From: Amblyornis subalaris
Lineage: Eukaryota; Chordata; Aves; Passeriformes; Ptilonorhynchidae
Direction: 5' to 3'
Assembly (NCBI GenBank): GCA_018881555.1
Contig: JACAXG010000122.1
Span: 62,001-126,000 of the forward strand
DNA length: 64,000 nt
Shown one piece after another: positions 34,890 through 46,900 of this stretch. Position numbers and translations under genes: made by a program. Every line of letters starts with the position of its first letter. Position 1 is the stretch's first letter. The notes beneath the pieces are model-generated. The model did not search any database, had not been told where the DNA came from, and saw only the letters and a list, made by a program, of their open reading frames with translations.

Positions 34890-37800
34890 GGATGTATTAC
34901 ATGCACCCTCCCAAATCTATTGCAAGTGAAAATTTAATAGTTTTAATAGTTTTGGATGACAGCTTTTAAATAAGTATACAATTAATTAGAGATTAAAATT
35001 TGTTTCAAATCTACTGGAAAACTGAATTTAGTGCTCAGTGTACCCATTCACATCCTTATTCATACAGAAGTTCCGCCCACAACAGGTTTCTGTCTACTGC
35101 TTCACTATCAAGCCTAAAAAGAATCCTGAGACACATTCCTTTAGAGAACAGTTCCTTTTTATAGGCAAGTAAAAGCAAAGGGCTGGAGTATCTGATTTTT
35201 TAAATGGCTTTGTTTTCTTCTGCAAGTTCCTACAAGAAAGGTATTGATCAAATGGTGCCACACTGTAGGTCAGCAGAAGGGCATCATTCAGGATAAAAGC
35301 ACAACCCATGTCCACTTTGCCAACTAAGGACCACACAGAAAAGTGGAAAAGTTTCATGTAGAGGACTAATGAGCATTCTGGGATATCAGAGATTCAGAGA
35401 CGTCTGCAAAAGCCTTTGGCAAATCTTACTCCAACACCTGTAGATTTATATCTTCTCACGTGCAAAAAAGTCGAGTTTTAAATTTCTCAGGCCTGTCTTG
35501 TCTATTTGCCAAACACATTTAAATGATAAAAGGAAGTTATAATGAGAAAACTCACTTTCATGGAGTGTAGTGAGTACAGCTAATCTGCAACATTTTTTGT
35601 TTTCAGCAACTGTCCCTCACTCTGAGGGTCAGTGTTTTAGTCTTGGTCTTAAGCAGAAGTAGCATAACAGGTGAAGAGACCAGAGAAATTTTTAATAATT
35701 TTATTGGGGCTTTTAGTAGTAATAGTAAAGGTAATAATTATAGTTCTTTAGTTTTCAGCAGAAGTTATAAATGTCTGGCTTGCAACAGCTACTGTTTAAG
35801 GTAACAATTGAATAGCAACTCTATTATTAAATGAAAGTCATATTCTTGTTCATGAAAACAATTCATGAAAACAATTTCCGCACTATGGCTCCATGAAAAA
35901 AAAAACAACAAGAAACAAAAAAACCCTTAGGTTTTGAATTACAAAACATTACCAGACCCAGTTTAGAGTATTGCAAATTTTATTGTTGTTTCAGTACAAC
36001 CCAAGACAGCTGAACTCCCTGTGTTTAAAAAGACATAAACTAATGGAAATCCATGATAAAAAGTTATTTTGAAAACAATTCCCTTGATCAAAACTGTTTT
36101 TCCTACTTTCCTTCAACAATAAATTTTCTGTGAGAACATGTACCTTGTTTTCAGAGGAGGCTGCCTGGACACACTAGTGTAGAATGCAAAGAAGGTAAAG
36201 CTGAAGAAAAAAATCAGAAGATAGCATAGATGAACTGGAGAGTAAAAGGGCTCTTTTTTCTTCTACTGAGCAAAAGGCAGGACCAGGACCACGTAGAGGG
36301 TACAGAAAAAACTGGTCCATAGTGAAAGTGGAAGACAAATGGGTTGTGGAATGTAGTTGGAAATGTTACAAGAAGGTCATTTGAAGTTAAATGGATGGGT
36401 TTGAAATATTGGAAGGAAATGAATGTAAAACTATAGCAGGTGTACTCTACCATGACCTCAAATCCTATTTGTATGACTCGTGTTGTGCAAGATGTTCCCA
36501 GACTGCTTGTCATACTTATGAAAAATACTTATTTCACCTCTAATCAATACCATTTTAATGTTACTATCACTGCTTATTTGAGTATTATTTAAAACTCAGC
36601 TACCCCCGTATTCCCATCTGTTTTTTCTTTTCCTGCCTGAAAAAAGTCCAACATGTGAAAACAAAACCAAAATGAAAAAAAAGGAAAACAGTCACAATAG
36701 GCATAACTAAAATGCATACAAAGACTAAAATAGAACTTACCTCTGCAGTTATTTAAAAAACTTGTTTAAGTAATAAATTTAGTTCACTTCAGATCAGAAT
36801 AGATAAATTCAAAAAAATTCAAATTTCTGTTTTTTTCACAAAAAGAAAGCCACTTTAAGTATTCTGAGAATTTACTAAGTGACGTTCACTACTTTTGGGG
36901 TTGCCATTGCTTGTTGTGGTATAGTCACTGTTTGCAAAACTGTTTTAGACCAGAATGATACTCTAAATTAATTTTTTTTGTTTAACTCTAAGTATTTTAA
37001 GGTTTTGGCAAGAACTCTTAATGTTATTTATTTCCATTTATCTCTCTTTAACACTAACAGCTTATACCATCATACAAGGCATATAGCCTATAAAAATGTT
37101 ATCTTTTACTCAGAGTTTAAGTTAGTAGCTACAACAAAAGAAAATATTTTATTTGAATTTGATAGAGTAGTGAAAAGTTGAAATTAATGGAAAATTAAAC
37201 GCTGAAACCTTTATGTCACATTTTATAATCTCTTCATCTCTTCATCTCTTACGATCTGCAGGTTCATAATTCTCTGCGTTTGTTAATGGAATAGGCTTGG
37301 TCAACCTCTTTTCTGCATTGTCATTCGAACTGCTGTATTTTATAGTATAACTTTTTAGTGATCTCTAGTTGTTGTTATGATTATAGTAGTAATGAAATCC
37401 ATGATATGGTGTCACTAGCAATCTATGTAAAAGCTATGCATTCAAGGTCAGTTGAGTCCTCAAAACAATGATATTTCAATCAGTTGATTTGTAGCAACTT
37501 TGGGTTTTAGTAGCCAAAATTCAGAGAAGTCGACACACATGGTTGACAACACATAGAGGAACAGGTTTTCATGTTGTGGGTTCATTTACCAGGAAAATGC
37601 CTTGAAGACCTTCTGACAGAGGTGGATCCTGAAGAAGAAAATTGCAAGCTGGCTTTGGGCACAGCTGAGTATTCTTGGCAGAAGAGACATCATTCAGTTT
37701 TCTTGCTTTTGTACAAAATTATATTTACTATGACTTTTCAGGTTTTTTATCTGTGACAGCACTGCAGGCTATATTTAGACTTTTTTGTGAAGTAAAGATA

Positions 37801-39270
37801 TTCCACTGATCTCTTGGTAACTCAATCTAGAAATACTAAGATCTTTCGCATAGAAAAAAGTAGACTCGACATAGGCTTGACTGGTTTTTTTCTCATTAAA
37901 TAAGCTCATACTGATAGTGTCAGCATACCTCAGAACTGACAATAATTTCTCTAATTGCTGCGGTAGACCAACAGAGCTCCCTATTAATCCAAAACTTTGA
38001 CTTACCTACCAATATGGAAGCATACCAATGTCCAATGGATTGGCAACCAAAGTGGACTTTTTACTTTTCTTCTTTTTCACATTGTTTTGCACAATGTACA
38101 TTGAGTGGTAATCTGCCTGAATACATTTTAAACACGTCTCTAAAATCGCTGAGGTGCCCTAATTATAGAAGAGGTGCCCCCACTTCTAGAAGAAATACCT
38201 TAGTAGCCCCTGTGCAGCATTTAGCAATGTATGGGCAAAAGATTTCAGTCTAACATATTGAAAAATAAATACATATGGGCAGAGAGATTCTCATTCTAGA
38301 CTTTTCTTCCTTCACTGAATTTAGGTCTTTTCATTAATTTCAATACCTGGAAATACCTGTGACAGTCCTAAACAAAGAGTCTGAGGCATACATGTCAGCT
38401 TTCACAACAATTAGGGCATATTTGTAGGATAAATAAGTCATGTTGACAGTCTTTCAGATCTCAGCATATTTGTGCCCAAGGTGGACATTTGGTTTTGGTT
38501 TTTTGAGGGGTGAACAAGTAAATTTTCTTGGGGGAGATATCAACAGAAGTTCAATTCTCCATCTAAAGCCCACTGTAAGTCTGAGCAATGATTTTTTTTT
38601 CTCTCATGGAAGTGTTAAATTAATTTTTAAAAATTGTATTTTTTTCTCTCTATCTTCACAAAAGCCTATATATATATTATTACTGTAAGTGTGGTGATCT
38701 GAAGTTTTTGGAATGTTAATATATGGAATGAAGAAACCAAGGGGAAAAAATATTGTCCTTAAGTGTGAATTCTTTCAAGTAAAGGAATCTCTTGAAATAC
38801 GGTGTTAACATTGTACCAATGAAAAATTGCAATCTTCCTCTGTGGATTTCTCTAAACCAGAATCATACTACACCACACATTAGAGAAACCTGAATGTCAT
38901 TACTAAAGAAAAACCATAGCACATAAATGACATACCTGAACTTTGAAAGCATCTTCTGATGAAAACTCTGACCAGAACTGAGCAGTTCAACAAACTGACC
39001 TTTCTGTGTCTAGATATGATAACTCTTCAAAATATGTCTATGGGGAAAAAAACCCCAACAGGATAATGCATGGTTATCACCTCCCTTTTGTCTCAGGCAT
39101 CCAGAATTTCAGTAGTCTCCAACAGTTTCCTGCTAAGATATTGGGCAATCAGAAATTTGGTTAGTCCACTTTCCCTGCCAATTATATTAATCAAATTAGG
39201 ACATTTACTGAATTGTCTGAAACTAACACATCAAATTTTTATGAAGAAATATTCTAGGGGCACTCGCTCA
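34890..39270. other. Unique AT-rich DNA
   Basis: No gene or transposon recognised in about 4.4 kb. Small direct repeats are seen: TTCATGAAAACAA twice at 35848-35876 and ATCTCTTC units at 37229-37250. Open frames are short. Confidence 0.6.
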
Positions 39271-39274
39271 TGTT

Positions 39275-39526
39275 GTGAGGCTTAGGAATTTTTAATTCAC
39301 TTTTAAGTAATTATCAGAGTAGAACATGTGACCATTGGAGGGGCAGTCTGAAGAAAGCAAGCTACGTACAAGAAGACACTGAGAAACACAGGGAATTAAG
39401 AAATTAAATGAGGAAATTAAAACATTCATAGGGTGTCCCAGGACAAACAGTCCATTATCAGTTACCATCATCTTCAGAATCCTGGTCAGCCGTTAACTGC
39501 TGAAGCTCATCTTCCAGAAGGGAGTT
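39275..39526 (-). CDS. Candidate last coding exon plus 3' UTR (coding 39458-39526)
   Basis: On the minus strand a TTTCCTGCAG acceptor (ending at 39527) is followed by an open frame of 22 codons whose end reads LLEDELQQLTADQDSEDDGN and then TGA (39458-39460). The frame uses GAG/GAT/GAA/CAG codons unlike the Ile/Phe/Tyr-rich chance frames nearby. The local base composition is more balanced than its surroundings. ATTAAA on the minus strand at 39291-39296 lies 162 bases past the stop and would give a short 3' UTR. The upstream frame closes at a TAG just before the acceptor, which fits an exon edge. An acidic hydrophilic tail is common at protein C-termini. I do not recognise the protein, and no upstream exon is identified in the window. 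It could be a real terminal exon after a long intron, a pseudogene fragment or chance. Confidence 0.35.
39291..39296 (-). terminator. Possible poly(A) signal for the candidate exon
   Basis: ATTAAA on the minus strand, 162 bases downstream of the candidate TGA. The variant hexamer is common and also frequent by chance in AT-rich DNA. Confidence 0.2.
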
Positions 39527-39532
39527 CTGCAG

Positions 39533-42500
39533 GAAATTATGCTAATAATGCAGAAATCCACTAAATGTAAAAATACTTCACAAACACAATTCAAAAGTGC
39601 AGCAATGATTGAATGATCAAATTAACTCTGTGGTGTGCCTATACTAAGCACCACCGTTACTTCTCAAAGAAAAATATTAAGACCACTATTAGTTCTAAGA
39701 ATGGCATACAGATATCAAACAACATTTAGTTTCCCTCAACATTTGTTTAAACCTAAAATTTTTAAACCCAAAGCTTTTCAATGACCGGAATATTTCTGGG
39801 TTTTTTCAGTCCCTTATCTAAAAGCACTGAAAGAAACAGTTTGATAAAAATGTATATCTAATAGTGGATCCATGTAAAATTTACAATTGCATTTCTTACT
39901 GCTGCACAGAAAGTACTTGTCAAATGTCACCACATGACATGCACCTCACTTTGGCAGCAATGACAATGAGAAAGTTCCTACGCGTTTGGGAGTACTGCTG
40001 CTTTCAATTCAACATCCCGAGTACGAAAACAACTCCACTTGCCTTGAACATAATGTCTCTGTAATTTACTGAAATTCATTATATCTTTGAGGTAGAGTAA
40101 GCAATCAGTAAGACAGAGTATGGCAAAATAATTACAGAAAATAAGAACACAGATCTCTGTGTTCATAAAACCATCTTCTACCAACCTATGCAAAGGTACA
40201 GCAGACTTCAATATAAGAGTAGTACTTCATGACCATAGACATAGATAGAGGTAGTGCCTGGCATTTCATTCTAGTGCTTGCCTGCAGACACAACATATCA
40301 AGGGGCACTAAGAACGACAGATAATTCGAAATACCTGAAAAAAAATTGAATATTCTTCAAAAAAGACAAGTTCTATGTCATGAAAATTACAGTTCTGATG
40401 GTAGAATGTGTGTCAAAATCTTATTCTCTATGCTAGTCAAATTAAATTTCCTAATAACAATTACTTCAGCCACTAAAATTTATTAATACATTAATATAAT
40501 CCAAACCCTACAAATATCAGCCAGAAATGTTACATAGTAATGTAATTATTATTGCATTCTTCGAAAGAATGAAAAAGCATTTTAAGTTTTAAAAAGGAAA
40601 ATTTTGTTAATTTGTTGACAGAACTCTCTTGTTGGAAAAGGATTGAAAAGTTTCCTTTGTTGTAATATTGACTATTTCAACTTCCCCAATCAACACAACT
40701 GAACATCATCAGACAATGATACCATCCATATTTTTTTTTTCCAGGATACTGAATGATTAATAAACATTCTTCATTGGTTCCTAAAAAGAAAATGCTCATG
40801 TTAAAATTAAAGTTATTCCTATGTTCAGAAAGAAGAAGATTTACACACAGCTGTTTTTGTCTGCCTTCTCTGTTTTCTGAGAAAGAATGAACTTAGTGAT
40901 TATTGGGCAACTGAGAGTGATTGTGATTAAGATTTCATCTCCACTGGAAAGAAAAAGCATTCTCAATTCACTTGTCTGCTCACTTTTTAAAGTTATTGCA
41001 TATAATTTCATGTAATTGTTGTGCTGTTTCAGTGAAAATATGGAAAAATATGCAATAAATATGAACTAGAAAGAGTAAATAGAGAGTGAAGTTGTTTAAT
41101 TCATAATAACAAGGTTCAAAATACAAAAATTTCCAGTCATTTATATGTAAAGAGGTCAGATAATTAATAACTGATAGAATAAAAATGCACTATCTAAAAG
41201 GCATTGTATTGCAAAATTCCTAATATTCACAGTATGCTTCATTGTAGCAAATCCAGTAAATATTCTCCTGATTTACCAAAGGGTTCTTTCATTCATCTCC
41301 TCCTTCTTTTATATTTAAATACATCAGCATATCTCAGACATGATACCTTCATTTGCCTCAGAGAAATTTTATTCTACATGAGAACATTTTGTTCTGGCAT
41401 ATTTGTACTTTGCTGATATGAACCTCCCCTGCAGCCCACCCAAAAGATTTAAAATGCTGTGTGTAGTAAATATTTCTCCCTGAACCTACATAATAGACAA
41501 AGCTAATCAATATGGGGCAGGAATATCCTGAGGTGATACAAATAGGAAGGCAGCACAAAGAAATATAGAATATAAGATCTTTTGGGAAATAAAAAGGGAG
41601 ACAGAAAAATTGAAGATCATCTTGTAAGGGCAGAACTGTGGATACAAATTATAAATGTTTATATATATTTCTAGCGCAAAACCTTTCATTCCAGTGTTAG
41701 AAATATTAACCTACCAGAATGGGAAATAAGGTCTACAAGTGAGGAGACATATATAGAGAACATTATTTCTTGGCAGAGTGTGGTTTATGGATATTTCTGG
41801 TCTATTATAGACTCTCACAAACCATTTGTATTCTCTAAGCTTTGGGTTGTACTTTTGAGTTGTAACCCATGAGCACTTGTTTCAGCTCCAAAACAGAAGT
41901 AAATATTTCATGAACCACAGATTTCCAAGCATTTTGTATTGGAGTAATCAGTAAGCAGAAGAATGCATTTGGATTATGAGTGCTTTACAGAAAGCCAGTT
42001 TCACCAAGGGAATTCCTAATGGTGACTAAGTAGGCAAAATTCAAGTAAATTTGTTTTCAGCTCCATCAATATAACAAGAATTCCAATAGAATAACTGCCA
42101 AATTCCTACTGTATCAGTAATTCATGTTATTACTTTAAGGTTATTGTGGAGCTATAAACTAATATTAGAACTACAAGGTGGATAGCAACAATTTCATCTC
42201 CAAACTTAGACATTTCTTGCAGATATTTCATATTTTGCTGCATGGCAGCTGTTATTAGCAGAACCATCAAGATAGAACTAAGGACATCTACATTTTGTTT
42301 AAGCTCTGCTGCTGAACTTTTATATGTGCTTGGACAAGTAATTTCATTGCCTCTCATTTCACATTCTCCCAATAATAAAATTCAGATTGTAGAAATAAAA
42401 AGGCTATAAAATACTATGAAGTGCTATTTTTATAGTACTTTTACATGTGCTTAATTAATAAGTATTATTATTCTGTCAGTATATATCATCTTGTTAACAG

Positions 42501-42842
42501 AATTGTAAGGTAAGAGATGTAGCTCTGCATATAGAAGCTTAGTAACTACTGCAAAATTGCCTCAGTATCTAATACAAAACCAAATTTGAACAGTCTGTTT
42601 TAATTTCAATCTTTAAAATATACAGAAAATGAAAGTGTAAAACGAGTTTGACAGAGCATAGACAAAACACATGGATGCCCTCTTTCTGTGTTCCCATGCA
42701 GTACTGTGGAGAAGACATAAAAACTATGGACTGACTGGCAAACCACCAATTTTTAGAATTTTTCAGATCACTCACCTCAGAAGGATTGACAAAACAGGTG
42801 ATAAACTTTGGTGTCAACACTGAACATTGCTTTTCAAAACAA
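39533..42842. other. Unique AT-rich DNA
   Basis: If the exon at 39458-39526 is real this would be its upstream intron. No further exon, transposon or RNA gene was recognised in about 3.3 kb. Confidence 0.55.
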
Positions 42843-43925
42843 GATCATGGAATCACAGAAAGGCTGAGGCTGGAAGGGACACGTGGAGATCATCTGGTCT
42901 AACTACCCAGCTCAAGCAGGGCCACCTAGAACCAGTTGCTTGGGACTGTGTCCAGATCACTTTTGGATAACTCTGCAGATGGAGATTCCACAACTTCTCT
43001 GGACAATCTATTGTAGTGCTCAGCTACTCTTACAGTAAAAACGCATTCCCTGATGTTCAAATGTAACTTTCTTCAATTCAGTTTGTGCCCATTGTTTCTC
43101 GTCTCTGGTCCTTTTACTGAGCATGACCGGAAAGAGGCTGAACCCCTGTGCTCTATATCCTCCCTGCAGGTATTTATTTATATACACATATATGTATTTA
43201 CATATATCTATATATATACTACATATATATTTTTATGTTTATATATTTATATATACATATCTATCTATCTTGCTGGTTCATGTTCAACTTGGACCAGGAC
43301 CCACAGGTGGTTTTTTTGCCCAGCTGCATTCCAGCATATATGGATACCTGTGTTTTTTCCTTCCCAGGTACAGAACTTTGAGCTTCCACTTGTTGAACCT
43401 CAAGAGTCTTCTGTCAGGCCATTTCTCCAGCCTGTTCAGTTTTCTCTGCATGACAGCACAGCTCAGTGCCCTGTCAGCCAGTTCTCTCAGTTCTGTGTCA
43501 TCAGCACATTGGCTGAGGGTACACCATCCAGATAACTAATGGAGATGTTGACAAAGACTGGACTCGGTAGGTTACTTGACCCCTAGGTTACAGTGTCAAT
43601 TATAAGGCTCCACTGACCACCACCCCTCAGCTCAGCCATCAAGCCAGCTTTCAATTCACCTCACTATCTGCTCGTCTACCCTGTTACCTCAACAGCTTCA
43701 CTATGATGATTTTAGGAGAGATGATGTCAAAGGCCTTGCTCAAGTCCAGGTATACAATATCTACCACTTTTCCCTTGTCACCAGACCAGATATATGGTAT
43801 GGCTGAAATTGGTGAAGTACAACTTCCCCTGGGTGAAACCATGCTCATTGCTTCTGATAATTTTCTTCTCCTAAATGTGCCTGAAAATGGTTTCCAGGAT
43901 TTGCTTTCCCATCAAAATTAAAAGA
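42843..43925 (-). mobile_element. CR1 LINE copy with internal deletion
   Basis: The reverse tail (ATCATGGAATCACAG, 42843-42857) is followed by AGGCTGAGGCTGGAAGGGAC and the CR1 3' region up to CCTCCCTGCAGGTATTT (43159-43175). After a TA-rich tract the CR1 text resumes at GCTGGTTCATGTTCAACTT (43272) and runs to about 43925, passing GATGTCAAAGGCCTTGCTCA (43723-43742). From remembered CR1 structure a few hundred bases between these points are missing. The overlapping open frames of 77-160 codons here are antisense to ORF2 and the microsatellite and are not genes. Confidence 0.9.
43171..43270. repeat. TA-rich microsatellite inside CR1
   Basis: About 100 bases of TATATA, TATTTA and TATC units sit exactly where the middle of the CR1 copy is missing. 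Likely an expanded simple repeat that accompanied or followed the deletion. Confidence 0.88.
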
Positions 43926-46900
43926 TTGTTTCTTCGTGTTACCTGAAGTGCCACTGCTTCTTAACACAAACTCGGACTTTTCTTCTGTTAGTAAAATTTT
44001 TACAAGGTGGATAAAACTAATGCTACCAAGATATAAATGCCATGCCTCTTAATTAAAATTTCTCTCACACATTAGTGTATTTCTTAAGGGGCTGAAACAT
44101 GCCAAAAAGTTTACTCTTGCTCTTTCAGATTTGGGGAAAATCTGCCTTGCTGGAACACACTGGACGTTAAGTTTTCCACATAATTTACTTCCAAAAAATG
44201 TGAGTTGTCTCTTATCTGTGGTATTAACAGCACTTCTTTTCTTTTTGTTCAATATTTTTCATTTTCTCTTTGAAATAGATGTATTTTATTTGCATTTTAG
44301 GAGGCTGATTATTGCCATTTCATGCCTCTTTCATGGTTATAATAAAAAGTACTACAACTAAGGAAGATGGGTAAAGTGGGGAGTTGCTAGAATTAGTCAT
44401 TGTCACCTTGAAAATGCACAAAGAAAGCTAACAAATTCCTTTGCTTTAAGGGCACAAATTCACTGTAGATATTTCACGTGTTAGCAATAGCAGATTACAC
44501 TCCTACTCTTCTGCTCCTCTTCAGTGTTTGTCAGCCTAAATTCCAGACCTTGCCTGTAATGATTCTGCAGCTATAAGGGACAGTTATTGTCATACAGTCT
44601 TTGAAAAAACAGTATCTGCTAATTTAGGGGTTTTTTCCCTCTTCTTCCTTTCCTCCTGCCTGGAGGAGAAAGGCTGAGATAGAAATGTTAAAAATATTTT
44701 TTCTAAGATGCATCTTCCATTGCACATGTCCTTTCTATAATTTGCTTTCCGCTAACTACACTACCATCAGGCTCCCAGAAATTCACATCCTATTCAGTAA
44801 CAGCAAGAAGAGAAAATGAGCAAACCCAGAGATTAATAATTTTCTATGAAAATTAAGATATGAGTAGGAAAACTGTATATGCCTAGAGATTAAAAAAAAA
44901 GTGAACAAACTCTTTCTGCCAATCCACTTTCAAGCTGCCAACAGTTATCTGTCAAGTTTGTCTAAAATAAACATGAAGAGAAAAAAGAATCAGACTGTAT
45001 TGCTAAAGCACACTCTCAGGCCAACATTAGATATTACATCTTCAGTCACATTTTGTTATTGAGAAGATCCTGGACTGGAAGAAATTACTCTAGTTTTCAT
45101 CCTGGAAATAAAATACACTGCCCCTTCAAAATACTTGAACTCTGGGTGAATGTCATATTTTCAGAGTAGCATTTGTTATTTTTTCAATATTTTGCAGAGC
45201 TAATGCAATTTTCCCTTGCAATCATATATTAAAATCATAGGTGCATGAGAAACCTGTATCAAACGTTTCAGGAAACACCACATTTTTTAACAGCAACTAA
45301 TCAATAATATTGTAGGCAGAAGTGAAAACTAATACAAACTTTCAGATCTGCATCGCTATTATGGTATCAAAGTATTCCAGCAGCAGAAATTGACAGTATT
45401 TTTCCCTTAGAAGGATGAGGTATAATGACTATGTTATGCTTAAAAAAAAAAAAAAAAAAGCAGAAAGGATCTCCCAGTATAAGCAATATTAAGCACAAGA
45501 GGAAAACATCCTTAAACCTCTTTGAGAAAGTGCTAAGTGTCCTGATAATCAAGCTGCTGAAAACAGAACTTCTCTTAAATGTCCTGACTGAGGAGTACCC
45601 AGCAGGGAAGAATTCAGTGAAGAGCAGGGGAGTGAGTGAACTATTTAAGCTATCTCATAAGCTTTTACTTTTCATTATGCTACATTTTGACCCTCAACTA
45701 GATTTGAAAGAAACCTGAAATGGATCAAAAAATTTTTTCTTCTCTCTGGACCATGATTGTGGAATGAATGGCAGAATATCGGAGACAACATTTTGTTTAA
45801 AGATAATAAAGGGAAGCATTCTAACTTTGGAGAAGGTTAAGGAAAACTGTCTTGTCGATTATCGTGATCCCAGAGAAAGCAGTTCTGCCTGTTGTTCCCC
45901 AAATAAGCATTGAGCAGACATGGACCCAGTTAAGAAAAAAGCTTTTATTATCATAATTATCTCTTCACACACAAAGCAAGGATTATTGTGCCCTCTTAGA
46001 TTCCTGCAAAATGAAACCAACAATGTTTAAGAATTTCTCTTCACTTACTTGACAGCCTAGAATTATGAGATCCTCAACAGGATCACCAGAAAATCATGTT
46101 CTAGTACATAAAAGGACCAGTCAGAGAAATTTCTTCCAGTACACCAGCTGAGCAATGAACTCTTGTTTTTTATTTTCCCCAAAGATTTTCACTTTAGTCA
46201 CAATAATTTATAACTAATTTTTATTTATTATTATTATTGTTTAAAGAAAACCCACAGAATTATAAGAAAGACAGTTCTACTTTGCCTTACTCTGGTCCTT
46301 CCTTATTCAGCTGCCAGGTGAATCTCTCTAAATGTCTGTCTTTTTCCTTTTACAAGCCAAAAGCAGTTTACTGTTTTGTTGTTTGGGATGTTTTTTGTAA
46401 TGGGGTCCGTTCAGAACAAACAATCATGGAAAGACATGAGCATATCTGTGCTACTGCTTTAATTCAGTTCCAGCATGGGGTTTTGAAAATAACCTGCAAC
46501 TTGTTATCATGTCCAGTTCTAGCACAAAAGAATTTTTTTTGCAAAACCCAAACTGCATTAGTTTTGATTAAATACAGAGCAGAAGGTGTGGTCCACCTGG
46601 TGACCTGTGTTCAGACTTCCAAATTATCACAAATTTCTGTGAAAGTGCACCAAATCTCAGAAAAATATTTCTATTGGTTTGGAAATCATCTCAGAAATAT
46701 TATTTTTCTCCTGAAAAAAAAGCATAGTCATCCCACTGGGAAGTAACCATCACTACTTCACAAACCATTGAAACTCTCTGAATGGGAAAGAGTGAAGAAA
46801 CCACAAACACAAGACGAACAAAGTCAAAGACTGGCTTAACCTATGAAACACATATTTGATGGGCATTTTTTAAAAGAGGGCACATATTTTGAACACCTTC

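Noticed and set aside
43053..43539. Frames of 77-160 codons around the TA repeat
   Set aside because: They run through a TA-rich microsatellite (Tyr/Ile repeats) and the antisense strand of a CR1 copy.
46237..46746. 169-codon open stretch (+), one of the longest in the window
   Set aside because: It opens with TTG, not ATG; the first internal ATG leaves a much shorter frame. No domain, signal peptide or splice logic is visible, and it is rich in Phe/Lys/Ile as expected by chance in AT-rich DNA.
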